DNA from: JALSHZ01 sp964614535
GTDB lineage: Bacteria > Pseudomonadota > Gammaproteobacteria > UWMA-0217
Direction of reading: 5' to 3'
Length of the DNA stretch: 37,534 nt
Assembly: GCA_964614535.1 (NCBI GenBank)
Contig: CAZTOZ010000041.1
Coordinates: forward strand, 1 to 37,534
The notes below the pieces were generated by a model. That model was not told the DNA's origin. It worked only from the letters and a program-made list of their open reading frames with translations, and ran no database searches. Shown here in pieces: positions 8,832 to 16,576 of this stretch; the first letter of the stretch is position 1, and every line of letters starts with the position of its first letter. The translations under genes were made by a program, and so were the position numbers.

Positions 8832-9626
8832 TTACGGGAAGAAGCGTTCCCTGAGCGCCTCTCCGGGGTCGTCGGCCCGCATGAAGGCCTCGCCCACCAG
8901 AAAGCCGTCGACACCGGCAGTGCGCAGCCGCTCCACGTCGTCGCGGGTATGGATACCGCTCTCGGTGATCAGCAAGCGGTCGTCGGGGATGCGGTCGAGC
9001 AGTTTCAACGTGGTCTCCAGCGTCGTTTCGAAGCTGCGCAAGTTGCGGTTGTTGATGCCGATCATCGGCACGCCGGTGGCGAGAGCGCGTTCCAGCTCGA
9101 TATCGTCGTGCACCTCCATCAATACGTCGAGGCCCAGCTCGTCGGCGAGCCGGGCAAAGGCGTCGAGATCCCGGTCGCCGAGGCTGGCGACGATCAGCAG
9201 GATGCAGTCGGCGCCGAGGGCGCGGGCTTCGTGGATCTGGTAGGTGTCGACGATGAAGTCCTTGCGCAGCACCGGCAGCGAGCAGGCGTTGCGGGCCTCG
9301 ACGAGGTAGTCGTCGCTGCCCTGGAAGAAGTCGATGTCGGTCAGCACCGAGAGGCAGGCGGCGCCTCCGGCCTCGTAGCGCCGCGCGATCCAGCCCGGAC
9401 GGAAGTCTTCCCGGATCAGTCCCTTGCTGGGAGAGGCCTTCTTGATCTCGGCGATGACGCCTGCGTCACCGGCTTCGATGCGCCGTCGCAGGCTGGCGAT
9501 GAAGCCGCGTGGTGGCGCGGCGGTGGCGGCCGCTTCTTGCAGCGCCTCCAGTGGGTGCGTTCGCTTGCGCTCGGCCACCTCCTCCAGTTTTCGCGCCAGA
9601 ATCCGGTTGAGGATGTCGCTGCTCAT
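8832..9626 (-). CDS. trpC: Indole-3-glycerol phosphate synthase
   Basis: A monofunctional 264-residue TIM-barrel enzyme that closes the indole ring from CdRP in tryptophan synthesis. The catalytic region VIAEIKKASPSKG lies at about 57-69, with LRKDFIVDTYQI, INNRNLRSFETTLE and LITESGIHTRDDV further on. It is not fused to TrpF. It is the last gene of the operon; its ATG overlaps the trpD stop by 4 bp (9623-9626), which implies translational coupling. The shared terminator at 8777-8804 follows. Confidence 0.98.
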   Translation of the reverse strand: MSSDILNRILARKLEEVAERKRTHPLEALQEAAATAAPPRGFIASLRRRIEAGDAGVIAEIKKASPSKGLIREDFRPGWIARRYEAGGAACLSVLTDIDFFQGSDDYLVEARNACSLPVLRKDFIVDTYQIHEARALGADCILLIVASLGDRDLDAFARLADELGLDVLMEVHDDIELERALATGVPMIGINNRNLRSFETTLETTLKLLDRIPDDRLLITESGIHTRDDVERLRTAGVDGFLVGEAFMRADDPGEALRERFFP

Positions 9627-10645
9627 GTGGCGAACCGCCGGCTCGTTTCCACCAGTGCGTCGAGCTTGGCGCGGGCGCTGCCGTCGCTGATCGCCTCGCC
9701 GGCGCGGGCGATGCCTGCGGCCAGCGAATCGGCCAGGCCGGCGGCGTAGATGGCGGCGCCGGCGTTGAGCTGAACCGCGTCACGGGCGGCGCCCGGCTGG
9801 TCGTTCAGTACCGCGTGGATCGTTTCCAGGCTCTCGGCCGGGCTGGAGACGCGGATGCTCTCCAGCGGCGATTCGTCGATGCCGAAGTCGCCCGGCAACA
9901 CCAGATATTCGCTGATCTCGCCGTTCTTCAGCTCGGCCACCTGGGTGGCACCCTCGATGCTGATCTCGTCCAGTCCTTTGTCGGCATGTACCACCAGCAC
10001 GTGCTCGGCGCCGAGCTGTCGGAGCACCTCGGCCAGTGGCCGGACCAGTTCACCGCTGAAGACGCCGAGCAGCATGTTGGGTGCGGCGGCGGGATTGGTC
10101 AGCGGGCCGAGGATGTTGAATAGGGTGCGCACCGCCATCTCCTTGCGCGGGCCGATGGCGTGTTTCATCGCGCTGTGGTGCTGCGGAGCGAACATGAAGC
10201 CGACTCCCACCTCGTCGATGCAGGCGCCCACCTGCTCCGGTGTCAGTTGCAGGTTGACGCCGGCCGCCTCGAGCAGGTCGGCGGCACCCGAGCTGCTGGA
10301 GACGGAGCGGTTGCCATGCTTGGCGACGCGGCCTCCGGCGGCGGCCACGACGAAGGTGCTGGCGGTGGAGATGTTGAAGGTGTGAGCACCGTCGCCGCCG
10401 GTGCCGACGATATCGACCAGGTGGGTTTTGTCCACGGTCACCGGTGTGGCCAGTTCGCGCATCACGCTGGCGGCGGCGGTGATCTCGTCCACCGTCTCCC
10501 CCTTCATCCGCAGGCCGATGAGAAAGCCGCCGATCTGGGCCGGGGTCGCCTCGCCGGTCATGATCTGGCGCATGACCGAGGTCATCTCGTCGCGTTCGAG
10601 ATCGCGGTGGTCGAGTACCGCCGCGATCGCTTGCTGAATGTTCAT
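9623..10645 (-). CDS. trpD: Anthranilate phosphoribosyltransferase
   Basis: The 340-residue enzyme transfers a phosphoribosyl group from PRPP to anthranilate. The PRPP-binding GTGGDGAHTFNIST begins at residue 81 and the anthranilate/phosphate loop KHGNRSVSSSSG lies at 109-120, both intact, with LGPLTNPA near residue 180. It is monofunctional, not fused to TrpG as in enteric bacteria. It overlaps trpG and trpC by 4 bp each (ATGA type), making trpG-trpD-trpC a tightly coupled unit. Confidence 0.98.
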   Translation of the reverse strand: MNIQQAIAAVLDHRDLERDEMTSVMRQIMTGEATPAQIGGFLIGLRMKGETVDEITAAASVMRELATPVTVDKTHLVDIVGTGGDGAHTFNISTASTFVVAAAGGRVAKHGNRSVSSSSGAADLLEAAGVNLQLTPEQVGACIDEVGVGFMFAPQHHSAMKHAIGPRKEMAVRTLFNILGPLTNPAAAPNMLLGVFSGELVRPLAEVLRQLGAEHVLVVHADKGLDEISIEGATQVAELKNGEISEYLVLPGDFGIDESPLESIRVSSPAESLETIHAVLNDQPGAARDAVQLNAGAAIYAAGLADSLAAGIARAGEAISDGSARAKLDALVETSRRFAT

Positions 10646-11238
10646 TGCCGCATGCCCTCCTGCTGTTCGAGGAAATTCCGTAACAGGTCGTGCCCGTGTT
10701 CGGTGAGGATGGATTCGGGGTGGAACTGCACCCCTTCGATTTGGTAGTCGCGGTGACGCACACCCATGATCTCGTCGATCTCGCCGTCGTCGGTCTCGGT
10801 CCAGGCGGTGACTTCGAGACAGGCAGGCAGCGTCTCCTTTTCGATCACCAGCGAGTGGTAGCGGGTGGCTTCGTAGGGGTTGGTCAGTCCGCTGAAGACG
10901 CCCTCGCCGCGATGATGGATCATCGAGGTCTTGCCGTGCATGATCTCCCGGGCGTGGACGATCCTGCCGCCGAACACCTGGCCGATGCTCTGGTGGCCGA
11001 GACAGACACCGAGAATCGGCACGCGCCCCTTCCAGGCGTCGATCAGCGCCATCGAGATGCCGGCCTCGTTGGGGGTGCAGGGACCCGGGGAGATCATGAT
11101 GTGATCCGGTCGCATGGCTTCGACCGCCTCGATGTCGATCTCGTCGTTGCGCTTGACCACCACGTCGGCCTGCAACTCGCCGAGGTACTGCACCAGGTTG
11201 TAGGTGAAGGAGTCGTAGTTGTCGATCATCAATAGCAT
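10642..11238 (-). CDS. trpG: Anthranilate synthase glutamine amidotransferase subunit
   Basis: This 198-residue class-I glutamine amidotransferase supplies ammonia to TrpE. The catalytic triad is complete: Cys79 in LGVCLGHQS, His173 and Glu175 in QFHPES, with the oxyanion motif SPGPCTPNEAG at 50-60. The frame is open far upstream through trpE, but the conserved N-terminus MLLMIDNYDSFTYNLVQYLG fixes the start at 11238, 5 bp after the trpE stop. In some bacteria this protein also serves PabB for folate; no second copy is in the window. Confidence 0.97.
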   Translation of the reverse strand: MLLMIDNYDSFTYNLVQYLGELQADVVVKRNDEIDIEAVEAMRPDHIMISPGPCTPNEAGISMALIDAWKGRVPILGVCLGHQSIGQVFGGRIVHAREIMHGKTSMIHHRGEGVFSGLTNPYEATRYHSLVIEKETLPACLEVTAWTETDDGEIDEIMGVRHRDYQIEGVQFHPESILTEHGHDLLRNFLEQQEGMRQ

Positions 11239-11243
11239 GGCGG

Positions 11244-12713
11244 TCACCTGTGCCTGCTGTCGAGACCGGCGGTGGCCATTTCCACCGCCTTGAAGATGGC
11301 GCGCCCCTTGTTCATCGTCTCCTTCCACTCCAACTCCGGCAGAGAATCGTAGACCACGCCGGCGCCCGCCTGGATGTAGAGCCGGTCGTCCTTGATGACC
11401 GCGGTGCGGATGGCGATGGCGGTGTCCATGTTGCCGTGCCACGACAGATAGCCGATGGCGCCGGCGTAGATGCCCCGTTTGACCGGCTCCAGCTCGTCGA
11501 TGATTTCCATTGCGCGGATCTTCGGCGCGCCGCTGACGGTACCGGCGGGGAAGGTGGCGCGCAGCACGTCGATGGCGCTCAGCCCGTCGCGCAGTTCCCC
11601 GACGACGTTGGAGACGATGTGCATCACATGGGAGTAGCGTTCCACCAGCATCCTGCCGGTGAGCCGGACACTGCCGGTCTTGCTCACCCGACCGGTGTCG
11701 TTGCGGCCCAGGTCGATCAGCATCAGATGCTCGGCCAGCTCCTTGGGGTCGCCGAGCAGATCCTGCTCCATCGCCAGATCGTCGGCCTCGTCGCGGCCAC
11801 GGCGGCGGGTGCCGGCGATCGGCCGCACCGTGATTTCGCCATCTTCGAGCCGCACCAGAATCTCCGGGCTGGAGCCGACGATGTGGAACGACGCCAGGTC
11901 GAGGAAGTACATATAGGGCGACGGGTTCAGCGTCCGCAGCGCGCGGTAGAGATCGAGCGGCGGAGCCTTGTAGGGAATGCTCATCCGCTGCGACAGCACC
12001 ACCTGCATGATGTCGCCGTCGATGATGTACCGGCGCGCCTTCTCCACCGCTGCCTTGAAACCGGCCTCGGTGAAGCCGGAGACGAAATCCGACTCCCGCA
12101 CCGTCGTGCGGTGGGGGTTGGCGGCATAGACCGGCGTGGCGCTGCGCAAGCGCGCTTCGAGTTCGTCCAGGCGCCGGTGGGCCCCGGCCTCGGCACCGGG
12201 CGCGGCATGGACGATCAGATAGAGCTTGCCCGAGAGGTTGTCGAAGACCACCACCTCCTCGGAGACCATGAGCAGAATGTCCGGCGTGCCGATGGGATCG
12301 GGTTTCGGCGTGGCGCGCCGCAGCCTTGGTTCGATATAGGCCACGGTGTCGTAGCCGAAATAGCCGACGAGGCCGCCGGTGAAGCGGGGCAGGCCCTCGC
12401 CGTCGGCCACGTCGAAGCGACGTTGGAAACGCTCGATCCAGGCCAGCGGGTCGTCGCTGTGTTCGCTGGCCACGACCCGGCCCGCCTCCAGCGTCTCGAT
12501 GAGGTCGCCGCGAACGCGGACGATCTGCCGGCAGGGGAGGCCGATGATCGAGTAGCGGCCCCACTTCTCGCCACCCTGAACCGACTCGAACAGGTAGCTG
12601 TAGGGGCCATCGACCAGTTTCAGGTAGGTGGAGAGCGGGGTGTCCAGATCGGCCAGCACCTCCCGCACATGGGGGATGCGTCGAATGGTGCTGCCGGTGT
12701 CGTGGTCGTTCAT
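11244..12713 (-). CDS. trpE: Anthranilate synthase component I
   Basis: A 489-residue chorismate-utilising enzyme making anthranilate with TrpG. The N-terminal domain (about 15-200) includes the region used for tryptophan feedback in the family (GPYSYLFESVQ-GGEKWGRYSIIG). The C-terminal chorismate-binding domain (about 225-480) has FHIVGSSPEILVRLEDGE, RPIAGTRRRG, LGRNDTGRVS, and AGAGVVYDSLPELEW. It is the first enzyme of the pathway and the first structural gene after the trpL leader, so attenuation would act here. The ribosome binding site (around CCGGAUA in mRNA) overlaps a segment able to pair with the leader-peptide coding region. Confidence 0.98.
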   Translation of the reverse strand: MNDHDTGSTIRRIPHVREVLADLDTPLSTYLKLVDGPYSYLFESVQGGEKWGRYSIIGLPCRQIVRVRGDLIETLEAGRVVASEHSDDPLAWIERFQRRFDVADGEGLPRFTGGLVGYFGYDTVAYIEPRLRRATPKPDPIGTPDILLMVSEEVVVFDNLSGKLYLIVHAAPGAEAGAHRRLDELEARLRSATPVYAANPHRTTVRESDFVSGFTEAGFKAAVEKARRYIIDGDIMQVVLSQRMSIPYKAPPLDLYRALRTLNPSPYMYFLDLASFHIVGSSPEILVRLEDGEITVRPIAGTRRRGRDEADDLAMEQDLLGDPKELAEHLMLIDLGRNDTGRVSKTGSVRLTGRMLVERYSHVMHIVSNVVGELRDGLSAIDVLRATFPAGTVSGAPKIRAMEIIDELEPVKRGIYAGAIGYLSWHGNMDTAIAIRTAVIKDDRLYIQAGAGVVYDSLPELEWKETMNKGRAIFKAVEMATAGLDSRHR

Positions 12714-12724
12714 TGATCGGTATC

Positions 12725-12827
12725 CGGTTTCAGAATCGAGGCGCCGGGCGGATTGCCCGGACGCGGGACGGGCGGGCGCGGGGCGTCATCCGCGCCATCG
12801 GGTCCTGGTCCAGAATCTCTGAAAACG
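12725..12827 (-). promoter_or_regulatory. Candidate trp attenuator: competing hairpins in the gph-trpE gap
   Basis: In the mRNA sense three alternatives can be drawn. Hairpin 1:2 is GGCGCGG/CCGCGCC (12796-12790 with 12781-12775), starting at the second Trp codon of trpL. Segment GCCCG (12777-12769, two overlapping copies) can pair with CGGGC (12759-12755), an antiterminator-like 2:3 pairing. Hairpin 3:4 is CCGGGC/GCCCGG (12760-12755 with 12749-12744) with a 5-nt loop. In addition CGUUUUCAGA inside trpL (12827-12818) can pair with UCUGAAACCG (12734-12725) next to the trpE start, 9 of 10 pairs. No U-run follows hairpin 3:4, so control may be translational rather than by intrinsic termination. 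Confidence 0.5.
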
Positions 12828-12836
12828 GTTGATCAT
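12786..12836 (-). CDS. trpL: Predicted trp leader peptide TrpL (16 aa, two Trp codons)
   Basis: Seven bases after the gph stop, on the same strand, an ATG opens a 16-codon frame, MINRFQRFWTRTRWRG, ending in TGA. Trp is at positions 9 and 14, a density far above chance, in the gap just ahead of trpE. A hairpin begins at the second Trp codon and others follow before trpE, the classical layout for sensing charged tRNA-Trp by ribosome stalling. The ribosome binding site is weak (TTGAG directly against the ATG), so initiation may depend on coupling to gph. Attenuation of trpE by leader peptides is known in Pseudomonas. That this frame is translated is an inference. Confidence 0.62.
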   Translation of the reverse strand: MINRFQRFWTRTRWRG

Positions 12837-12842
12837 CTCAAT

Positions 12843-13517
12843 CTACTGTTCGAACAGGCCGGGCAGTTCGGCCATCGAGTCGATCACGGCATCCGGCGAA
12901 TACTTGCGGATGTCCTCGCCGTGATTATACCCATAACTCATGCAGACGATGCCAAAGCCGGCCGCGCGGGAGGCTTCGACATCGCTCTTGGAGTCGCCGA
13001 TCATCAGGCTGTCCGAGGGCTCGACGCCCAGCGTTTCGGCGGCATGGAGCAGTGGCGCGGGGTGAGGCTTCTTCTGCGGCAGCGTATCGCCGGCGATGAC
13101 GATCTCGAAGTCGTCGTAGATGCCCAGATCCTTCAGCAACGGCATCGTAAACTGGCTGGCCTTGTTGGTGACGCAGCCGAGCCGGGCATCGGTGGACTTG
13201 AGGTATTCCAGCCCCTCCTCGACGCCGGGGTAGAGCACCGAGCGTTTCGAGGTGTTCTCGGCATAGAGGTCGAGGAAGATCGGATAGGCCCTGTCGTAGA
13301 GCGCCTTGTCGGGCACGCCGTCCAGATCGTTGGCCAGCGCCCGCTCCACCAACCGGGGAACGCCGTTGCCGACCCAGTTGCGCACCGCGGCCTCGCCCCG
13401 TTCGGGCATGCCGAGCCGGCGCATCATCTCGTCGACGCACCACGCCAGGTCGGGCACGCTGTCCACCAGCGTGCCATCCACGTCGATCAGCACCATTCCG
13501 GGTTTCGGCAACGGCAT
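12843..13517 (-). CDS. gph: Phosphoglycolate phosphatase (HAD superfamily)
   Basis: A 224-residue HAD hydrolase. Motif I is IDVDGTLVDSVPDL near the N-terminus, motif II falls in CVTNKASQF, Lys in QKKPHPAPLL, and motif IV is MIGDSKSDVEAS. A cap domain lies between motifs I and II. It removes 2-phosphoglycolate formed by DNA repair and, in autotrophs, by RuBisCO oxygenation. The start at 13517 has AAGGGG at the right spacing; a longer frame upstream is a shadow of rpe. It lies 10 bp downstream of rpe; the rpe-gph-trpE order is common in non-enteric gammaproteobacteria. Confidence 0.94.
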   Translation of the reverse strand: MPLPKPGMVLIDVDGTLVDSVPDLAWCVDEMMRRLGMPERGEAAVRNWVGNGVPRLVERALANDLDGVPDKALYDRAYPIFLDLYAENTSKRSVLYPGVEEGLEYLKSTDARLGCVTNKASQFTMPLLKDLGIYDDFEIVIAGDTLPQKKPHPAPLLHAAETLGVEPSDSLMIGDSKSDVEASRAAGFGIVCMSYGYNHGEDIRKYSPDAVIDSMAELPGLFEQ

Positions 13518-13527
13518 GCGGCGCCCC

Positions 13528-14220
13528 TTACCCGGCCTTGGCCAGTTCGTCGCGCATCGCGCCGATGACCGAGTCGTAGCGGTTCGGATCGCTCTCTTTG
13601 GCGGCGCCGAAAATGGCCGAGCCGGCCACGAACATGTCGGCGCCCGCCTCCTTGATCTCGCGGATGTTGTCCACCTTGACGCCGCCATCGATCTCCAGAC
13701 GGATGTCGTAGCCGCTCTCGTCGATGCGCCTGCGCGCCTCGCGCAGCTTGTCCAGCGTCGCGGGGATGAAGCTCTGACCACCGAAACCGGGGTTGACCGA
13801 CATCAGCAGGATCACGTCGACCTTGTCCATGACGTAGTCGAGGTAGTCCAGCGGGGTGGCCGGGTTGAAAACCAGGCCGGACTTGCAGCCTTCGTTGCGG
13901 ATCAGCTGCAGGGAACGGTCGATGTGCTCGCTGGCCTCGGGGTGGAAGGTGATGTAACTGGCCCCGGCCTTGGCGAAGTCGGGAATGATGCGATCCACCG
14001 GCTTGACCATCAGATGCACGTCGATGTCGGCGGTGATGCCGTAGTTGCGCAATGCCTCGCAGACCAGCGGGCCGATGGTCAGGTTGGGGACGTAGTGGTT
14101 GTCCATCACATCGAAGTGAACGACGTCGGCGCCGGACTTGATGACCATGTCCACTTCGTCGCCCAGGCGGGCGAAATCGGCGGAAAGGATGGAAGGGGCT
14201 ATCAGGTTCTCTTTTGACAT
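13528..14220 (-). CDS. rpe: Ribulose-phosphate 3-epimerase
   Basis: A 230-residue TIM barrel interconverting ribulose 5-phosphate and xylulose 5-phosphate in the pentose phosphate and Calvin pathways. Landmarks: APSILSADFARLGDEV at the start, VVHFDVMDNHYVPNLTIGP with metal ligands, FHPEASEHIDR, MSVNPGFGGQSFIP, and LEIDGGV followed by a phosphate-binding GSAIFGA. The start ATG at 14220 is preceded by GAGGTGAGC; 23 extra codons upstream are in frame but poor. It is probably the first gene of the rpe-gph-trp transcript; no convincing promoter box was identified in the 131 bp upstream. Confidence 0.97.
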   Translation of the reverse strand: MSKENLIAPSILSADFARLGDEVDMVIKSGADVVHFDVMDNHYVPNLTIGPLVCEALRNYGITADIDVHLMVKPVDRIIPDFAKAGASYITFHPEASEHIDRSLQLIRNEGCKSGLVFNPATPLDYLDYVMDKVDVILLMSVNPGFGGQSFIPATLDKLREARRRIDESGYDIRLEIDGGVKVDNIREIKEAGADMFVAGSAIFGAAKESDPNRYDSVIGAMRDELAKAG

Positions 14221-14351
14221 GCTGCTCACCTCTGTGTTCCGGTGGGATCGGGGCCGGTCGGCGCGGCGCCCGTCGGTAAAAGGCGGCACTTTAACGCAAA
14301 ACGCGGGCCGCTTGCCAGCGCTTTGCCGAGGTGGGAGAGCGCGGTGTGGCG

Positions 14352-14996
14352 CTACTCGCCGGCGTCATCGCCGGTCAGCAGCAGAAAGCGTTCCTTGTCG
14401 TAACTGAACTGTGCTTCCAGCTTTTTGCGTTTGGCCAGATTGCGCTCGATCAGCAGCTCGTAGGTGGCGATTTGCTGCTCGTACTCCTTGAGATTTTCGG
14501 TGATCTGGCGCGGCACCTTGCGGTCGCGGGCCAGATACCAGTTCTTCTTGCGCTGTGTCTTGTCGAGCAGCTTCCGGGTCTTTTCGAGCTTGCGGCGGTT
14601 GGAGGTGGTGTAGTTGTCGAGGTCGCGCAGGCGGTTGGCGTAGATTGCCTCGATCTCCTCTACCGACGAGAAGGTGTCGAGCAGGGCGCGATCGGCGGCG
14701 ATCCGTTTCTGGCGCTGGCGCTCCTGGCGTAGCGCCTCCAGCCGTGCCTGACGCTCCTTCTGGCGCTGCGCCTTGGTTTTGACCGGGTTGACTTCCTGGG
14801 TGGCCTGCCCGTAGGTGTTCAGTTCCACCCGTGGGCGGGGGGCCGCCGTCGGTGGCAGCTGATCGCTGTAGTGGACGTTACCGTTTTCATCGACCCAGCG
14901 GTACAGCTCCGCTGACGTCACCAAGTGAGTGGTCAGCAGCAACGGCAGCATTGGAAGAATCCGTCGGTGAAATCTTGAGTCCATGGTCGCACGCAT
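14352..14996 (-). CDS. Exported DUF4124 domain protein with coiled coil
   Basis: A 214-residue protein with a hydrophobic signal-like segment (about residues 12-28), then a DUF4124 domain recognisable from ELYRWVDENGNVHYSDQLPP (about 30-49), then a highly charged, Lys/Arg/Gln-rich helical region (about 70-205) with predicted coiled coil. DUF4124 is common in periplasmic proteins of beta- and gammaproteobacteria; its function is unknown. The start may be the ATG at 14996 or the one at 14984 (MDSRFHRR), which gives a more usual signal peptide. It is divergent from the TauE-like permease, with about 100 bp between them. Confidence 0.85.
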   Translation of the reverse strand: MRATMDSRFHRRILPMLPLLLTTHLVTSAELYRWVDENGNVHYSDQLPPTAAPRPRVELNTYGQATQEVNPVKTKAQRQKERQARLEALRQERQRQKRIAADRALLDTFSSVEEIEAIYANRLRDLDNYTTSNRRKLEKTRKLLDKTQRKKNWYLARDRKVPRQITENLKEYEQQIATYELLIERNLAKRKKLEAQFSYDKERFLLLTGDDAGE

Positions 14997-15097
14997 TAGG
15001 ACACAGCGCCCCGGGAGGCTGCAACGATGGCTATCACACTCCCGGTCGAGGGGACAATCGCGTATTCTGCCGTTTCTCGTCGAATGCGGGACCGGTC

Positions 15098-15847
15098 ATG
15101 GTCGAACAGGCGCTACTGTTTTTCATCTCGCTGATAGCCAATGCGTTTTCCTCGTTCTCTGGTGGTGGTGCCGGGCTGATCCAGCTGCCGGCGCTGATTT
15201 TTCTCGGCCTGCCGTTCGCGCTGGCGCTGGCGACTCACAAGGTGGCCAGCGTGGCGCTGGGGCTGGGTGCCAGCCTGCGGCACTGGCGCGATGGCCGGCT
15301 GGAGCGGCCGATGGTGTTGCTGATGCTGGCATGGGGGCTGCCGGGGGTCGTGCTCGGCGCACTGACCATCGTCCATGTACCCGACCGGTTGGCGGAGGTG
15401 CTGCTGGGGTTGCTGACGATTGCGCTGGGGCTCTATTCCATGCTCAAGCAATCACTGGGGCAACATTATGTTGCCGGACATCGTGATCGTAAAGGGTTGG
15501 TGGCCGGTGGGCTCGGTCTGTTTCTGATCGGTTTTCTCAACGGCTCGCTCACTTCGGGCACCGGCCTGTTCGTGACGCTTTGGCTGATTCGCTGGTTCGG
15601 CATGGACTATCTGGCGGCGGTGGCCCACACGCTGGTGATGGTGGGGATCTTCTGGAACGGCACCGGCGCGGCCACGCTGGGCGTCGTCTCCGCCATCCAC
15701 TGGGCCTGGATTCCGGTGCTGCTGGCCGGCTCGCTGCTTGGCGGGTATCTGGGGGCGCATCTGGCCATCAGTTCCGGCAACCGGTTCATCAAGCGCGGCT
15801 TCGAGGTGGTGACGTTGCTGGTGGGATTCAAGCTGTTGTGGGGCTGA
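15098..15847 (+). CDS. TauE/SafE-family membrane transporter
   Basis: A 249-residue integral membrane protein with about eight hydrophobic helices. The N-terminal repeat FFISLIANAFSSFSGGGAGLIQLPALIFLGLP and later GFLNGSLTSGTGLFVTLWLIRW match the duplicated TauE/SafE (DUF81) architecture. Members are anion exporters linked to sulfite, sulfoacetate or other organosulfur compounds; the substrate here cannot be told. The ATG at 15098 is chosen because the frame upstream codes for no plausible protein and the hydrophobic N-terminus starts there. Its last 20 bp overlap the 3' end of pyrE on the other strand. Confidence 0.87.
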   Translation: MVEQALLFFISLIANAFSSFSGGGAGLIQLPALIFLGLPFALALATHKVASVALGLGASLRHWRDGRLERPMVLLMLAWGLPGVVLGALTIVHVPDRLAEVLLGLLTIALGLYSMLKQSLGQHYVAGHRDRKGLVAGGLGLFLIGFLNGSLTSGTGLFVTLWLIRWFGMDYLAAVAHTLVMVGIFWNGTGAATLGVVSAIHWAWIPVLLAGSLLGGYLGAHLAISSGNRFIKRGFEVVTLLVGFKLLWG

Positions 15848-16481
15848 CGCCGTAGTGGCGCTGGTAGTCCCGCATCGCTGTCAGCGTCTGCGTGTCGCCG
15901 CGTGCTTGCAGCAGTGCCATCAGGTCGGACACGGTGGCGATGCTGACGACCGGCACGCCGAACTGCCGCTCCACCTCCTGAATCGCCGACAGGGTGCCAT
16001 TGCCACGCTCCTGTCGGTCCAGCGCGACGATGACCCCCGCCAGCTCGGCGCCGGCGGCGTGGATGATCTCCACCGATTCGCGGATGGCCGTGCCGGCCGT
16101 GATCACGTCGTCGATGACCATCACCCGACCGGAGAGCGGCGCGCCGACGATGTTGCCACCTTCGCCATGTCGTTTCGCTTCCTTGCGGTTGAAGGCGTAG
16201 GGGATGTCGATGCCGTGCCGGTCGTAGAGCGCGGCGGCGGTGACGGCGGCCAGCGGTATGCCCTTGTAGGCGGGGCCGAACAGCAGATCGAACGCCACCC
16301 CGGCGTCGGCGAGCGTCGCGGCGTAATAGCGGCCGAGCCTGGCCAGCGCGCTGCCGGTATTGAACAGCCCGGCGTTGAAGAAATAGGGGCTGGTGCGTCC
16401 GGATTTGAGGGTGAACTCTCCGAAGCGCAGCACGTCGGAAGCCAGCGCCAGTTCGAGGAATTGCTGTTGAAGCGTTGCCAT
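15828..16481 (-). CDS. pyrE: Orotate phosphoribosyltransferase
   Basis: A 217-residue cytosolic enzyme making OMP from orotate and PRPP in pyrimidine synthesis. The PRPP-binding motif VMVIDDVITAGTA is at about 120-132; LKSGRTSPYFFNAGLF (about 25-40), GPAYKGIPLA and the flexible loop NRKEAKRHGEGG (98-109) are typical. The ATG at 16481 directly abuts a 12-bp hairpin that would contain the ribosome binding site. It may be read from the same transcript as the gene ending at 16577. The 3' end overlaps the TauE-like gene tail to tail by 20 bp. Confidence 0.97.
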   Translation of the reverse strand: MATLQQQFLELALASDVLRFGEFTLKSGRTSPYFFNAGLFNTGSALARLGRYYAATLADAGVAFDLLFGPAYKGIPLAAVTAAALYDRHGIDIPYAFNRKEAKRHGEGGNIVGAPLSGRVMVIDDVITAGTAIRESVEIIHAAGAELAGVIVALDRQERGNGTLSAIQEVERQFGVPVVSIATVSDLMALLQARGDTQTLTAMRDYQRHYGVSPTTA

Positions 16482-16482
16482 G

Positions 16483-16515
16483 GGATGACCACCCGCTGTC
16501 GAGGGGCGGTCATCC
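16483..16515 (-). promoter_or_regulatory. 12-bp stem-loop directly before the pyrE start codon
   Basis: In the mRNA sense GGATGACCGCCC (16515-16504) pairs with GGGTGGTCATCC (16494-16483): eleven Watson-Crick pairs and one G-U, with a 9-nt loop. The 3' arm ends one base before the pyrE ATG and contains the only plausible Shine-Dalgarno (GGTGG). It would therefore hide the start region. No T-run follows, so it is not an intrinsic terminator. In DNA form it could also be an operator palindrome. Confidence 0.7.
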
Positions 16516-16576
16516 TAGCATGGCTCGGTGGGGCATAGAAAAACGGTGTTGTTCGTTGCGCCGGCGCGGCCCTGAC

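Noticed and set aside
11239..12564. Upstream extension of the trpG frame through trpE
   Set aside because: The conserved trpG N-terminus starts at 11238, and the extension is a frame-shifted reading of trpE, not a fusion protein.
11250..12716. Open frame of 488 codons on the plus strand opposite trpE
   Set aside because: trpE is fully conserved on the other strand; the plus frame is a codon-bias shadow.
12744..12760. Hairpin in the gph-trpE gap as a simple intrinsic terminator of gph
   Set aside because: No T-run follows it. It is better explained as part of the candidate leader structure.
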